Positions 9,528-20,005 of a DNA stretch of 64,000 nt are shown here, in pieces. The stretch spans positions 248,001 through 312,000 of the forward strand of contig NZ_CP034897.1 of the NCBI RefSeq assembly GCF_005082145.1. Reading direction: 5' to 3'. The notes below the pieces were generated by a model that was given only the letters and a program-made list of their open reading frames with translations, was not told the origin of the DNA and searched no databases. Source of the stretch: Buchnera aphidicola (Aphis craccivora) (GTDB taxonomy: Bacteria > Pseudomonadota > Gammaproteobacteria > Enterobacterales > Enterobacteriaceae). Each line of letters begins with the position of its first letter. Within the stretch, counting starts at the first letter, position 1. The position numbers and the translations under genes were made by a program.

Positions 9528-10274
9528 ATGTTATATCAATATACACCACTTAAAAAAAAATTAAAAAAAAATACACCTCGTCATGTTGCTATAATTATGG
9601 ATGGAAATGGGAGGTGGGCAAAAAAAAGAAACGAAATACGTGCTTTTGGTCATCAAGCAGGTTTAAAAGCAGTTAAGAAGACAGTTAAATTTGCTATTCA
9701 AAATAAAATAGAAGTATTAACATTATATACTTTTAGTAGTGAAAATTGGCAGCGTCCGAAATTTGAAGTAGCATCTTTACTTAAATTATTTTTATTTGCA
9801 TTAAAAAATGAAGTTAAAAATTTAAATAAATATAATATTTGTCTTAAAGTCATAGGTGATTTAACTGTATTCAATGAAGAGTTACAATCTTATATTTATA
9901 ATGTAGAAAAAATTACTTTAAATAATAGTGGATTAATTTTAAACATTGCTGCAAATTATGGTGGAAGATGGGATATACTAGAAGGTGTAAAAAAAATTGT
10001 TAATGCGGTTCAAAATAGATATTTAGATATAAATAAAATTAAAGAAACAATATTTTCTCAATATTTGTGCACTCATGGTTTATTGCCAGTAGATTTAGTA
10101 ATTAGAACTGGAGGCGAAAAAAGAATTAGTAACTTTTTATTGTGGCAAATAGCATATTCTGAATTATATTTTACTGATGTTTTATGGCCTGATTTTAATA
10201 AATTTATTTTCCAAGATGCAATTAATTGCTTTAGTTCTCGAGAACGTCGTTTTGGAAGAATTATTAAAGATTAA
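9528..10274 (+). CDS. uppS: Undecaprenyl diphosphate synthase
   Basis: The cis-prenyltransferase makes the C55 lipid carrier for peptidoglycan. Motifs are IIMDGNGRWAKKR with the catalytic Asp, FSSENWQRP, LNIAANYGGRWD, RTGGEKRISNFLLWQ and SELYFTDVLWP. An in-frame ATG at 9495 adds 11 residues, but the ATG at 9528 puts the catalytic Asp at residue 25, close to Asp26 of E. coli, and has AAGAGAAA upstream; I prefer it with modest confidence. Two A9 tracts (9550-9570) are in frame here. In E. coli cdsA and rseP lie between uppS and bamA; both are missing. Confidence 0.95.
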   Translation: MLYQYTPLKKKLKKNTPRHVAIIMDGNGRWAKKRNEIRAFGHQAGLKAVKKTVKFAIQNKIEVLTLYTFSSENWQRPKFEVASLLKLFLFALKNEVKNLNKYNICLKVIGDLTVFNEELQSYIYNVEKITLNNSGLILNIAANYGGRWDILEGVKKIVNAVQNRYLDINKIKETIFSQYLCTHGLLPVDLVIRTGGEKRISNFLLWQIAYSELYFTDVLWPDFNKFIFQDAINCFSSRERRFGRIIKD

Positions 10275-10400
10275 AAATATTTTTAATATTAATAAAATAT
10301 TATAAATACTTTTTTAATAATAAAAATTATTAAAATTTTATTTTTATTTCTTAATTTCTTTTAGATTGTATGGCATAAAAACATACAAAGTATTAGATCT

Positions 10401-10420
10401 ATTGCAGGAAAAATTGCAAT
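10401..10420 (+). promoter_or_regulatory. Hairpin presenting the bamA ribosome binding site
   Basis: ATTGCA (10401-10406) pairs with TGCAAT (10415-10420). The loop GGAAAAAT contains the purine stretch that must serve as the Shine-Dalgarno for the ATG at 10422. The pairing is direct from sequence; an effect on translation is inferred. Confidence 0.35.
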
Positions 10421-10421
10421 A

Positions 10422-12848
10422 ATGTTAATTAAAAAATTTTTTATGGTTTTTTTAATGTTTTTTAGTATGAATATTTATTCAAAAAATTTATGGACTATAA
10501 AAAACATTGAATTTCAAGGATTAAAATATTTCTCACAAGAAGAAGCATTAAAAAATATTTTATTTAATGTTGGTAGTAAAATATCTGAAAACGATATTCA
10601 AAAAAGTATTAGATCTTTATTTAAAACAGGAAAATTTGAAGATATTAAAGTTTTTTTTTCAGATAAATCACTCATTTTTAAAATGAGAGAACGACCTTTA
10701 ATTTATCATATTAATATTTCAGGTAATCATATAATTAAAAATACTGTTTTTAATAAATATCTTAGTCAATTAGGCATTGAAGTAGGAAAACAATATAATC
10801 CGTATTTAAAAGACGTTTTTATAAAAAATATACAAGAGTTTTATTTTCATATCGGAAGATATCAATCAAAAATTAAATTATTAACAACCTTTTCTTCAAA
10901 TAATAGAATTAATTTAAAAATATTCATTGATGAAGGAAATTTATTTCAAGTAAATAGTATTAAAATTCTTGGAAATAAAAATTTTTCTCGAAATGAAATT
11001 ATTTCGTTATTTAAGTTAAAAGATTATAAACCTTGGTGGAATTTTTTAGAAAAAAATATTTATTATTCTGATCAATTAGAAAAAGACATAAAGAATTTAA
11101 GAAAATTTTATTTAAATAAAGGATACTATTATTTTCACATAGATAAAAAAATAGTTAAATTTTTAAAAACTCAAAATAAAGTAAATATTTTTTTAAAAAT
11201 TTCTGAAGGAAATAGATATAAAATTGATCATTTTTTTATTAATGGAAATTTATTAAAATATCATGAAAAAATAAAAAGTTGTATTACCATTAATAATGGT
11301 GAATTTTATAATCAAGAGAAAATTGATTCAATAATTCAAAAAATTAAATATTTTTTATCTGAAAATGGGTATATTAATTCTCAAGTTTTAATTAATTCTA
11401 AAGTAAATTTTCAAAAAAAAACTATAACTTTAAATTTTAATATAAATATTAATCAACGTTATTTTGTTAATAAAATATTTTTTAGAGGTAATGAGTTAAC
11501 TAAAGATACAGTTTTACGTCGTGAAATAAAGCAAATAGAAGGTGAATGGTTTAACTTAAAGTTAATTGATTTAGGCAAAGAATCATTAGAAAAAATAAAA
11601 TATTTGTATGATATAACAATTACAAAAGATTTTTTATATAATAAAAAAAATGCAGTTGATATTACTTATGAATTAAAAGAACGCCCTACTGGTACTATAA
11701 ATTTTGGACTAGGTTATGGAAAAGATAGTGGGTTAAGTTTCAATGCTTCTCTTTCAAAAGATAATTTATTTGGATCTGGAAATTCTTTAAAGACAAGTAT
11801 TATTAAAAATGATAATCAAAAATATGCAGATTTATTACTTACATATCCATATTTTTTTGAAAATGGTACAAATTTAAACACTAGATTATTTTATAACGAT
11901 TTTAAATACCATCTCAATGGTATATCAACACTTATTAAAAAAACAGCTGGATTTGAGAGTGATTTAAGTTTTTTAATTGATGATTTTAACAGGATTAATT
12001 TAGGTTTTGGATATACTCGAAATAGTTTAATTAATAATAATGGTTTAATTAAAAAAAATGATCTTCTTAATCAAGAAGATTTTATAAATAATAAAAACGA
12101 AATATTTCAGGATGAATTTTTAAAAAATAGCTTGGTGAATGATTTTACTTTAAATTATTCATTTTTGCATGATACTTTAAAAAATTTTTATTTCCCTATT
12201 TCTGGTAATCAAACTTATTTAAGCGGAAAAAATACTATTCCTGGTTCTGATAATAATTTTTATAAATTTTTGTTAGATACTGAACAATATATACCACTAG
12301 ATGAACAAAAAAAATTTATATTTTTAACTCATTTTCGAGCAGGTTTTGGAGATAGTTTAAACCAAGAAAAACTGCCTTTTTATGAAAATTTTCACACAAA
12401 CAGTTCAAATAATATTCGTGGATTTCGGGTTAATACTATTGGCCCAAAAAAAAGTTATAACATTAAAAACTTAACAGAATGTTCTGGAGAAAAAAATAAC
12501 CATTTTTGCGAATCTTTAGATTCAGTTGGCGGGAATGCTATGGTTATTACTAACTTAGAATTAATTGTACCAATTCCATTTATTAAAGAAGAGTATACAA
12601 ACTTTCTTAGATCTTCATTTTTTTTAGATGCTGGTAATATTTGGGATACTAGATGGAAACAACAAAAAGATGTTTCTTTAGATCTTTCAGATTCAAATAT
12701 TTTAAAAAGTATTTATTCTTCAATCGGTTTTTCTTTACAATGGTTTTCTCCTATTGGTCCGTTAGTTTTTTCTTATGCTTATCCTATTCAAAAAAATGAA
12801 AATAGTCAATTAGAAGCGTTTCAATTTAACATTGGTAAAAATTGGTAA
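10422..12848 (+). CDS. bamA: Outer membrane protein assembly factor BamA
   Basis: The 808-residue protein starts with a signal peptide (about 1-20, [16 protein letters not shown]), followed by five POTRA repeats (about 24-420) and a 16-strand barrel (about 425-808). FRVNTIGP fits the conserved loop-6 region (RGF-type), and the chain ends IGKNW with the C-terminal aromatic beta-signal of outer membrane proteins. BamA inserts barrel proteins into the outer membrane. In E. coli skp, lpxD and then fabZ follow; here fabZ comes next directly. Confidence 0.97.
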   Translation: MLIKKFFMVFLMFFSMNIYSKNLWTIKNIEFQGLKYFSQEEALKNILFNVGSKISENDIQKSIRSLFKTGKFEDIKVFFSDKSLIFKMRERPLIYHINISGNHIIKNTVFNKYLSQLGIEVGKQYNPYLKDVFIKNIQEFYFHIGRYQSKIKLLTTFSSNNRINLKIFIDEGNLFQVNSIKILGNKNFSRNEIISLFKLKDYKPWWNFLEKNIYYSDQLEKDIKNLRKFYLNKGYYYFHIDKKIVKFLKTQNKVNIFLKISEGNRYKIDHFFINGNLLKYHEKIKSCITINNGEFYNQEKIDSIIQKIKYFLSENGYINSQVLINSKVNFQKKTITLNFNININQRYFVNKIFFRGNELTKDTVLRREIKQIEGEWFNLKLIDLGKESLEKIKYLYDITITKDFLYNKKNAVDITYELKERPTGTINFGLGYGKDSGLSFNASLSKDNLFGSGNSLKTSIIKNDNQKYADLLLTYPYFFENGTNLNTRLFYNDFKYHLNGISTLIKKTAGFESDLSFLIDDFNRINLGFGYTRNSLINNNGLIKKNDLLNQEDFINNKNEIFQDEFLKNSLVNDFTLNYSFLHDTLKNFYFPISGNQTYLSGKNTIPGSDNNFYKFLLDTEQYIPLDEQKKFIFLTHFRAGFGDSLNQEKLPFYENFHTNSSNNIRGFRVNTIGPKKSYNIKNLTECSGEKNNHFCESLDSVGGNAMVITNLELIVPIPFIKEEYTNFLRSSFFLDAGNIWDTRWKQQKDVSLDLSDSNILKSIYSSIGFSLQWFSPIGPLVFSYAYPIQKNENSQLEAFQFNIGKNW

Positions 12849-12940
12849 TTTAAATTATTTTTTTATTTAGTTAAATAAAATACATTTTATTTTTAAAAAA
12901 TATATTTTTTAAAATTTATTATTTTAAAAAGGTGAATATT

Positions 12941-13398
12941 TTGAATTCTAATTATGATTTTTTAGATATTACAAAAATTTTAAAAATTTTACCACATCGA
13001 TATCCTTTGTTATTAATTGATAGAATTTTAGATTTTAAAAAATTTTATTATTTAAAAGCACTAAAAAATTGCACTGTAAATGAACCTTTTTTTCAAGGGC
13101 ACTTTTTAAAAAAACCTATTTTTCCAGGTATTTTAATTATCGAAACTATGGCTCAGGCAGCTGCTATTTTAATATATAAAAGCACAGGAATATTAAATAT
13201 TAATAAATTATATTATTTTGTCGGCATTGAGAATGCTCGATTTAAAAAAAATATTATTCCTGGAGATCAAATATTAATTGAAGTATTTTTTTTTAAAAAA
13301 AAAGAAATTTAATTAAATTTAAAGCTATTGCAATAGTAAATAATAAAAATGTTTGTCATTCTACTATTTTATTTTATAAAAAAATTGATATTAAGTAA
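12941..13398 (+). CDS. fabZ: 3-hydroxyacyl-ACP dehydratase FabZ, frameshifted at a poly(A) tract
   Basis: FabZ dehydrates 3-hydroxyacyl-ACP in fatty acid synthesis. Starting at TTG 12941, after AAGGTG (12929-12934), puts the catalytic His at 54 (FQGHF) and Glu at 68 (LIIETMAQ), exactly the E. coli numbering. The GTG at 12932 is a less likely start. After FFFKKK the frame hits a stop at 13310-13312. One added A in the A9 tract (13295-13303) would continue as KKKRNLIKFKAIAIV and on to the stop at 13396-13398, giving 152 residues against 151 in E. coli. The tail aligns with E. coli without gaps. The gene is presumably functional through transcript slippage, or a truncated product suffices. Confidence 0.93.
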
Positions 13399-13426
13399 AA
13401 TATTTTATATTAAATTTGGAAGATAA

Positions 13427-16400
13427 ATGAATTTACCAAAATTTGTACATCTTCATGTACATAGTGACTATTCAATGTTTGATGGTTTATCAAAACCAGA
13501 AGATTTAGTAAAAAAAGCAGTTTCTTTAAGAATGATGGCTTTAGCAATTACAGATTATAGTAATTTATATGGTGTAATAAAATTTTATAATTCTGCACAT
13601 AAATTTGGATTAAAACCAATTATTGGTGCAACAGTAAAGTTTATTTCAGAATTTATAAAAAACGATTTAGTAGAATTGACTATATTAGCTTCAAATCAGG
13701 AAGGATATAAAAATTTAATTTCATTAATCTCTCGCGCTTATAAAAAAGGATATGTTAATAATAAATTTGTAACAATAGAAAAAAAATGGCTTTCAGAACT
13801 GAATAATGGATTAATATTACTTTCTGGAGGATGTCAAGGTGAAATTGGAAAAATTTTATTACGTAATCAATCATTATCAATATCTTCTTGTTTAAAATTT
13901 TATGAAAAATATTTTCCTTCCTCTTATTATTTAGAATTAATACGAACAGGTAGAAAAAATGAAGAAAAATATTTACATCTAGCTGTAGATTTATCTTTTT
14001 CTAAAGGAATTCCAGTAGTTGCAACTAATGACGTTTGTTTTTTAAAACAAAAAGATTTTGAAATTCATAAAATTAGAATTGCTATTTATGAAGGAGAAAC
14101 CTTAAAAAATTCTAAAATTCAAAATAATTATAGTAAACATCAATTTTTAAAAAGTGAAGAAGAAATATCTAATCTTTTCTCTGATATTCCTGAAGCATTA
14201 GTTAATAGTGTAGAAATTGCAAAACGTTGTAACGTTTTTATATCTTCTGGAAAATATTTTTTACCTCAATTCGAAACTGGCCAAACAAGTGTGCAAGATT
14301 ATTTAATTATCAAGGCTAAAAAAGGATTAAAAAGACGTTTAAAAATTCGTTTTTCTAATACTAAAATAGATAAGGAAATATATTTAAAATATAAAAATCG
14401 TTTAATAACTGAATTAAATATAATAAATAAAATGGGTTTTCCTGGTTATTTTTTAATTGTTATGGAATTTATACAATGGTCAAAAAATAATAATATTCCA
14501 GTAGGACCTGGGCGAGGTTCAGGTGCAGGTTCTTTAGTTGCATATGCATTGAATATAACAGAAATAGATCCTTTGTTATTTGATTTGTTATTTGAGCGAT
14601 TTTTAAATCCAGAACGTGTTTCTTTGCCTGATTTTGATATTGATTTTTGTATGGAAAAAAGAGATAAAGTAATCGAACATGTTGCAGATATGTACGGTAG
14701 AAATGCAGTAGCCCAAATTATTACCTTTGGAACAATGACAGCAAAAGCTGTAATTAGAGATGTAGGAAGAGTTTTAGGTTATCCTTATGGATTTATTAAT
14801 AATTTATCTAAATTAGTCCCCTTAGATCCAGGGATAACACTAAATGAAGCTTTTTCTAAAAAATCAGAATTATATAATCTTTATAAAAATGATGAAGATG
14901 TAAAAAAATTAATTGATATATCTAAAAAATTAGAAGGAGTAAATCGCAATGTTGGAAAACATGCAGGCGGTGTTGTAATTTCTCCTACTAAAATTACTGA
15001 TTTTTGCCCATTATATTGCGATGAAAATGGAAATAATCCAGTAACTCAATTTGATAAAAATGATATTGAGTATGTTGGTTTATTAAAGTTTGACTTTCTT
15101 GGTTTACGTACATTGACAACAATTAGTTGTACAGTAGATATGATTAACTCAAAATTGTTGCTGAACAAAAAAGAAATTAATATTAACTCTATATCTTTAG
15201 ATGATCAAAAATGTTTTGATTTATTAAAAGCATGTAAAACTACAGCTATTTTTCAATTAGAATCTCATGGAATGAAAGATTTAATTAAAAGATTAAAACC
15301 AGATTGTTTTGAAGACATTATTGCACTTTTAGCGCTATTTAGACCTGGACCATTACAATCTGGTATGGTGGATAATTTTATAAATCGAAAACATGGATAT
15401 GAAAAAATTGCGTATCCTGATCACAAATGGCAACATATACTTTTAAAACCGGTATTAGAATCAACTTATGGAATTATTTTATATCAAGAACAAGTAATGA
15501 AAATTGCCCAAATTTTAGCAGGTTATACCTTAGGAAAAGCTGACATTTTAAGACGTGCTATGAGTAGTAAAAACTTAAAAGATATGGCCAAACAAAGAAA
15601 AGTTTTTTTAGAAGGATCTCAAAAAAACGGTATCAATATGAAATTAGCAATAAAAATTTTTGATTTATTAGAAAAATTTGCAGGATATGGATTTAATAAA
15701 TCTCATTCTGTAGCTTATGCATTAGTATCTTATCAAACATTATGGTTAAAGACATATTATCCTGCGGAATTTATAGCTTCTACTATGAATTCAGATATAG
15801 ATAACATAGAAAAAATTATTGTTTTAGTACACGAAACATTTAATATGAAATTAAAAATTATTTCTCCTAATATTAATTTAAGTAAATATGAATTTTATGT
15901 TGATAATTTTAACAATATAATTTATGGTCTTGGGGCGATAAAAGGAATAGGTGAAAATTCAATAAAAAGTATTATTGAAGAAAGAGATAAAAATGGTTAT
16001 TTTTATGATTTATTTGATTTTTGTACACGTTGCGATCCTAATAAAATTAATCGTAGAATATTAGAGAAATTAATTATGTCAGGTAGTTTTGATTCTATCA
16101 ATGAGGATAGAAATTATTTGCTGAATTTAATTGAAAATGCTATTAAAATTTCAAAAGAGCATATGAGAATTAAAAATAACCGACAAGCAAGTCTTTTTGG
16201 TTCGTTTAAAGATGAATTAAACATAATAAAAAAAAATCATTTATTTGAATCATCTTATTGCAAACAAGATCAATTACAAAACGAATATCAAGTTTTAGGT
16301 TTTTATTTAACAGGACATCCTATTAGTCAATATAAAAAAGAACTAAAATATTATATAAATAATTTAAAAAATTCAGAGTTAAAGCTTATTAATAAAGAAA

Positions 16401-16885
16401 AAATAACTTTGGGCGTTGTAGTTTCAATTAAAGTAAAAACAACAAAAAATAATAATAAAATAGCTATATTAATATTAGACAATTATACCCGTCGCTCAGA
16501 AATTGTAATTTTTAAAAAAGTGTTTAATTTATTTGAGCATTTAATTCAATTAAATGAAATTTTAATAGTTAAAGGTATTATAGAATCAAATAAAAACTCA
16601 AAAATAATAGCATGTGATATTATGAATCTAACATTAGCAAGAGAAAAATATGTAAAAAAGTTAATTATTATATTCACGAAAAATAAAGATAAATTTTTTT
16701 TAGAAAAGTTGTATCAATTATTAGAAAAACAAGATAAAGGAAATATTTTAATTGATTTTGATACAATCAAGTGTTCTTTTAGTTTAATACAAAAAAAGAA
16801 TTTTTATATTACTGTTAACAATAAATTTTTAAATGAATTAAAATTTTTAGTTGGATCAGATAATGTAAAATTAAAATTTTGTTAA
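13427..16885 (+). CDS. dnaE: DNA polymerase III alpha subunit
   Basis: The replicative polymerase has 1152 residues (E. coli 1160). It begins with the PHP domain (HLHVHSDYSMFDG, 9-20). The palm carries catalytic Asp402 and Asp404 in PDFDIDF, near GPGRGSGAGSL (360-369). The fingers keep GKHAGGVVIS and LFRPGPLQSG. An internal clamp-binding motif QASLF is present near residue 922, and an OB-fold plus tau-binding C-terminus follow. lpxA, lpxB and rnhB, which lie between fabZ and dnaE in E. coli, are absent. The gene converges on proS with 38 bp between stops. Confidence 0.98.
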   Translation: MNLPKFVHLHVHSDYSMFDGLSKPEDLVKKAVSLRMMALAITDYSNLYGVIKFYNSAHKFGLKPIIGATVKFISEFIKNDLVELTILASNQEGYKNLISLISRAYKKGYVNNKFVTIEKKWLSELNNGLILLSGGCQGEIGKILLRNQSLSISSCLKFYEKYFPSSYYLELIRTGRKNEEKYLHLAVDLSFSKGIPVVATNDVCFLKQKDFEIHKIRIAIYEGETLKNSKIQNNYSKHQFLKSEEEISNLFSDIPEALVNSVEIAKRCNVFISSGKYFLPQFETGQTSVQDYLIIKAKKGLKRRLKIRFSNTKIDKEIYLKYKNRLITELNIINKMGFPGYFLIVMEFIQWSKNNNIPVGPGRGSGAGSLVAYALNITEIDPLLFDLLFERFLNPERVSLPDFDIDFCMEKRDKVIEHVADMYGRNAVAQIITFGTMTAKAVIRDVGRVLGYPYGFINNLSKLVPLDPGITLNEAFSKKSELYNLYKNDEDVKKLIDISKKLEGVNRNVGKHAGGVVISPTKITDFCPLYCDENGNNPVTQFDKNDIEYVGLLKFDFLGLRTLTTISCTVDMINSKLLLNKKEININSISLDDQKCFDLLKACKTTAIFQLESHGMKDLIKRLKPDCFEDIIALLALFRPGPLQSGMVDNFINRKHGYEKIAYPDHKWQHILLKPVLESTYGIILYQEQVMKIAQILAGYTLGKADILRRAMSSKNLKDMAKQRKVFLEGSQKNGINMKLAIKIFDLLEKFAGYGFNKSHSVAYALVSYQTLWLKTYYPAEFIASTMNSDIDNIEKIIVLVHETFNMKLKIISPNINLSKYEFYVDNFNNIIYGLGAIKGIGENSIKSIIEERDKNGYFYDLFDFCTRCDPNKINRRILEKLIMSGSFDSINEDRNYLLNLIENAIKISKEHMRIKNNRQASLFGSFKDELNIIKKNHLFESSYCKQDQLQNEYQVLGFYLTGHPISQYKKELKYYINNLKNSELKLINKEKITLGVVVSIKVKTTKNNNKIAILILDNYTRRSEIVIFKKVFNLFEHLIQLNEILIVKGIIESNKNSKIIACDIMNLTLAREKYVKKLIIIFTKNKDKFFLEKLYQLLEKQDKGNILIDFDTIKCSFSLIQKKNFYITVNNKFLNELKFLVGSDNVKLKFC

Positions 16886-16923
16886 ATAACATTTTCAAAA
16901 ATAAATAAATTTATTAAAAAATT

Positions 16924-18636
16924 TTATCGTTTTAACTTTTTTTTTAGAAAAAAAATAACATCTTTGATATTAATAAGTATATTTTTTTTACTTTTTCTTT
17001 CTCGATATTCAATATTTTTTTTATCTATATGACGTGGACTAATAATAATTTGATGAGGAATACCGAGTAAATCTATTTCATTAAACATGATACCTGGTCT
17101 TTTTTCACGGTCATCTAAAATTACATCTATTTTTTCATTTTTAATTTTTTTATATAGTTCTTCTGTAATTGTTTTAGTTTTTTGACAGTTGTTTATATTA
17201 ATAGGTAAAATAGCTACTTCAAAAGGAGCAATACAATTTGGCCAAATAATACCTTTATTATCATAATTTTGCTCAATTACAGCTGCAATAATTCGTGTTA
17301 TTCCAATTCCATAACATCCCATATACAAATTTTTTTGTTTTCCAAATTTATCTTTTACTAACATATTCATTTTTTTGGAATACTCTTTCTCTAACTGAAA
17401 TATATGTCCAATTTCAATGCTTTTTTTAATCTCTAAGGATTTTAATCCATCTGGTCCTAAATCGTTTTTTGTAATATTTCTAATATCAACAACTGTTGGA
17501 GTTGGTATATCTACATCCCAGTTTACATTAATAAAAAATTTTTCATTAATATTAGCTCCAATAGTAAAATTTTTCATACAGTATACTGAAACATCAGCAA
17601 ATATAGGAACATTTAAGTTGAAAGGTCCTAAAAATTTTTTTTCAACTCCTATTAATGTCATAATTTCTTTTTCATCGATAAATTTTAATGGTTTTTTTAA
17701 AATATTAATTTTTTCTACTTTAAATAAATTTAATTCATGTTCTGCTCGTATTAATAAAGCGGCAAATGTAAAATTTAAACTGTTTTCTGTTTGAACTAAA
17801 ATAGTTTTGACTAAATTTTGAATAGGATGCTTAATTTCATAAATACTTTTAACAGATTTTATACTTTCAATTTTATTATGGATATTTTTATTAGACTTTT
17901 TAAAAAAATTAATAGACTCTATTGATTGAGCTGTATTAATATTAGAAGAGTATGATGTATTTTTTGAAAATACTATTTCATCTTCTCCGTTTTCAGATAA
18001 AGCTTGAAATTCATGAGAAATTTTTCCACCCATTGATCCAGAGTCAGCACTAACTACTCGAAATTGAAGCTGTATTTTATTGAATATATTAATATAACTT
18101 TGATAAAAATTATGATAAGTATTTTCTAAACAGTTTTTATTAATATGAAACGAATAAGCGTCTTTCATAGTAAATTCACGAGTTCTAATTATTCCAAATC
18201 GCGGACGTATTTCATCTCTAAATTTAGTTTGAATTTGATATACAATTAACGGCAATTCTTGATATGAACGGATTTCATTGTTAATCAAATAAGTTATAAC
18301 TTCTTCATTAGTTGGGCCTAATATAAATTTTTGATTACGTCGATCAAAAAACTGTAACAATTCTTTTCCATATATATTTAAACGTCCACTTTTTTTCCAT
18401 AGTTTTTCTGGTTGTATAATAGGCATGGAAATTTCTAAAGCATTTATTTTTTCCATTTCATTTATAATAATATTATTTATTTTTTTTAGTACTTTTAGAC
18501 CTGTTGGCAACCAAATATATAAACCTGAAGATAATTTTCTAATCATTCCGCTTCTAAGCATAAGTTGATGACTAATTATTTTAGTATCATGAGGAGTTTC
18601 TTTTAAAGTGGCTAATAAATATTTACTTGCGCGCAT
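16924..18636 (-). CDS. proS: Prolyl-tRNA synthetase
   Basis: This 570-residue class II synthetase (E. coli 572) charges tRNA-Pro. Motif 2 lies around FRDEIRPRFGIIRTREFTMKDAYSFH and motif 3 in CYGIGITRIIAAVIEQ. The bacterial INS editing insert (about 225-405) is full length, with GANINEKFFINVNWDVD. The anticodon-binding domain follows (ILDDREKRPGIMFNEID). The start MRASKYLLATLKETP aligns with E. coli without extension. Confidence 0.97.
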   Translation of the reverse strand: MRASKYLLATLKETPHDTKIISHQLMLRSGMIRKLSSGLYIWLPTGLKVLKKINNIIINEMEKINALEISMPIIQPEKLWKKSGRLNIYGKELLQFFDRRNQKFILGPTNEEVITYLINNEIRSYQELPLIVYQIQTKFRDEIRPRFGIIRTREFTMKDAYSFHINKNCLENTYHNFYQSYINIFNKIQLQFRVVSADSGSMGGKISHEFQALSENGEDEIVFSKNTSYSSNINTAQSIESINFFKKSNKNIHNKIESIKSVKSIYEIKHPIQNLVKTILVQTENSLNFTFAALLIRAEHELNLFKVEKINILKKPLKFIDEKEIMTLIGVEKKFLGPFNLNVPIFADVSVYCMKNFTIGANINEKFFINVNWDVDIPTPTVVDIRNITKNDLGPDGLKSLEIKKSIEIGHIFQLEKEYSKKMNMLVKDKFGKQKNLYMGCYGIGITRIIAAVIEQNYDNKGIIWPNCIAPFEVAILPININNCQKTKTITEELYKKIKNEKIDVILDDREKRPGIMFNEIDLLGIPHQIIISPRHIDKKNIEYRERKSKKNILINIKDVIFFLKKKLKR

Positions 18637-18681
18637 ATATTAAAATCTCAATAGAAATAAAAAGTTATTTAAAAAATCAAA

Positions 18682-18810
18682 AGTATTTTAATTTTTTAAT
18701 ACTAATTCTATTATATAATAAAATATTTTATAAGATATTTTTTTAATACTTTAATTTTTAGTATTAATGAGATTGTATTAATAAAATTTTTAAATAAATG
18801 TCTCATTAAT
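18682..18810. repeat. Cluster of overlapping inverted repeats upstream of flhB
   Basis: Three inverted repeats share the proS-flhB spacer. AGTATT (18682-18687) pairs with AATACT (18698-18703). TTAATACT (18743-18750) pairs with AGTATTAA (18760-18767). ATTAATGAGA (18763-18772) pairs with TCTCATTAAT (18801-18810). The right arm of the second overlaps the left arm of the third, so those two hairpins exclude each other. There is no T tract marking a terminator. Confidence 0.4.
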
Positions 18811-18830
18811 TCTTTATTGAACAAAACAAT

Positions 18831-18836
18831 TATAAT
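18831..18836 (+). promoter_or_regulatory. Candidate -10 element for flhB
   Basis: A perfect TATAAT lies 17 bp before the flhB start in a spacer with few other candidates. No good -35 is found at 16-18 bp; TTGAAC at 18817 is only 8 bp away. If used, the transcript leader would be only about 5-12 nt. Confidence 0.25.
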
Positions 18837-18853
18837 GGTTAAAAATATTTAAA

Positions 18854-20005
18854 ATGAATCATGATACGCATGAAGAAAAAACTGAACAACCAACTGAACA
18901 TCATATTAAAAAATCTCGAAAAAAAGGAAAAACAAGATATTCTCGAGAATTAAATTCTTTGTTAATTTTGATAGTTGGATTGTTAAACTTATGGTGGTTT
19001 GGAGATTTACTTGTACTTGAATTTAGTAAAATTTTATCTAATAGTTTTCATTTTAATAATAGTATCATTATTAATGAACAAAATATTTTGTTAAATATTT
19101 TGATTTCTTTAAAAAAAATTTTTATTGTTTTTACTCCATTTTTAGGTTCTTTGCTTTTTATAATTATAGTACCTGCTATTTTTTTTAGCGGTGTTAAATT
19201 TAATTTAAAATCATTAAAATTCAATTTGAAAAAATTAAATTTAATAGATGGATTAAAAAGAGTTTTTTCTTTAAAAATATTTTTTGAGTGCTTTAAAAAC
19301 ATGTTAAAGTTGCTTTTGATTGGAAGTATAGTTTTATGGTATTTATCATTACATTTTTTTGAAATATTATTTTTTAATATTAAAGATATTTTTTCTGCTT
19401 TTTCTTATGGATTTAATACTATTATATTTTGTTGTATTTTAGTAATAATAGGTTTAATTCCAATTGTAGTTTTTGATATTTTTTGGCAGCAATTTCAATA
19501 TTATAAAAAATTAAAAATGACTCATCAACAAATAAAAGATGAATTTAAAGAGCAAGAAGGTCATCCGCATTTAAAAATAAGAATTCGTCGTCAAATGAAA
19601 GAAAATTTTCGAAGAAGAATGATTTTAAATGTTCCTAAATCTGATGTTGTTATAACTAATCCAATACATTATTCAGTAGCTCTAAGATATGATGAAAAAA
19701 AAATGAACGCACCTAAAGTGATAGCAAAAGGTATAGGTGATATGGCTGTTCAAATACAAAATATTGCAAGTAAAAATAATATTCCTATCATTTCTGCTCC
19801 TGCATTAGCTCGTTCATTATATCGTTATTCAGAAATAGGACAATATATTCCCGGTCCTCTTTACAAAGCTGTTGCTGAAATTTTAGCATGGGTTTGGAAA
19901 GTAAGAAAATGGAAAAAAGAAGGTGGAAAATTTCCAGAAAAACCAAAAAACATATTTGTTCCATCAGAATTAAACTTTACAGGAGAAAGCAAAAGAAATG
20001 TTTAA
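18854..20005 (+). CDS. flhB: Flagellar export apparatus protein FlhB
   Basis: The 383-residue inner membrane protein has four membrane segments (about 34-58, 90-113, 148-172, 184-210) and a full cytoplasmic domain. FlhB switches substrate class in the flagellar type III exporter after cutting itself between Asn269 and Pro270 of NPTH. Here the motif reads NPIH (269-272): Asn, Pro and His stay but Thr271 is Ile. Flanking VPKSDVVIT and YSVALRYDE are normal. flhA overlaps the last 8 bases. Buchnera keeps export/basal-body genes without a known filament, so the complex may serve as a secretion channel. Confidence 0.96.
   Translation: MNHDTHEEKTEQPTEHHIKKSRKKGKTRYSRELNSLLILIVGLLNLWWFGDLLVLEFSKILSNSFHFNNSIIINEQNILLNILISLKKIFIVFTPFLGSLLFIIIVPAIFFSGVKFNLKSLKFNLKKLNLIDGLKRVFSLKIFFECFKNMLKLLLIGSIVLWYLSLHFFEILFFNIKDIFSAFSYGFNTIIFCCILVIIGLIPIVVFDIFWQQFQYYKKLKMTHQQIKDEFKEQEGHPHLKIRIRRQMKENFRRRMILNVPKSDVVITNPIHYSVALRYDEKKMNAPKVIAKGIGDMAVQIQNIASKNNIPIISAPALARSLYRYSEIGQYIPGPLYKAVAEILAWVWKVRKWKKEGGKFPEKPKNIFVPSELNFTGESKRNV

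Noticed and set aside
17417..17794. 125-codon frame antisense to proS
   Set aside because: It mirrors the conserved ProRS editing domain; its composition follows from the opposite strand.
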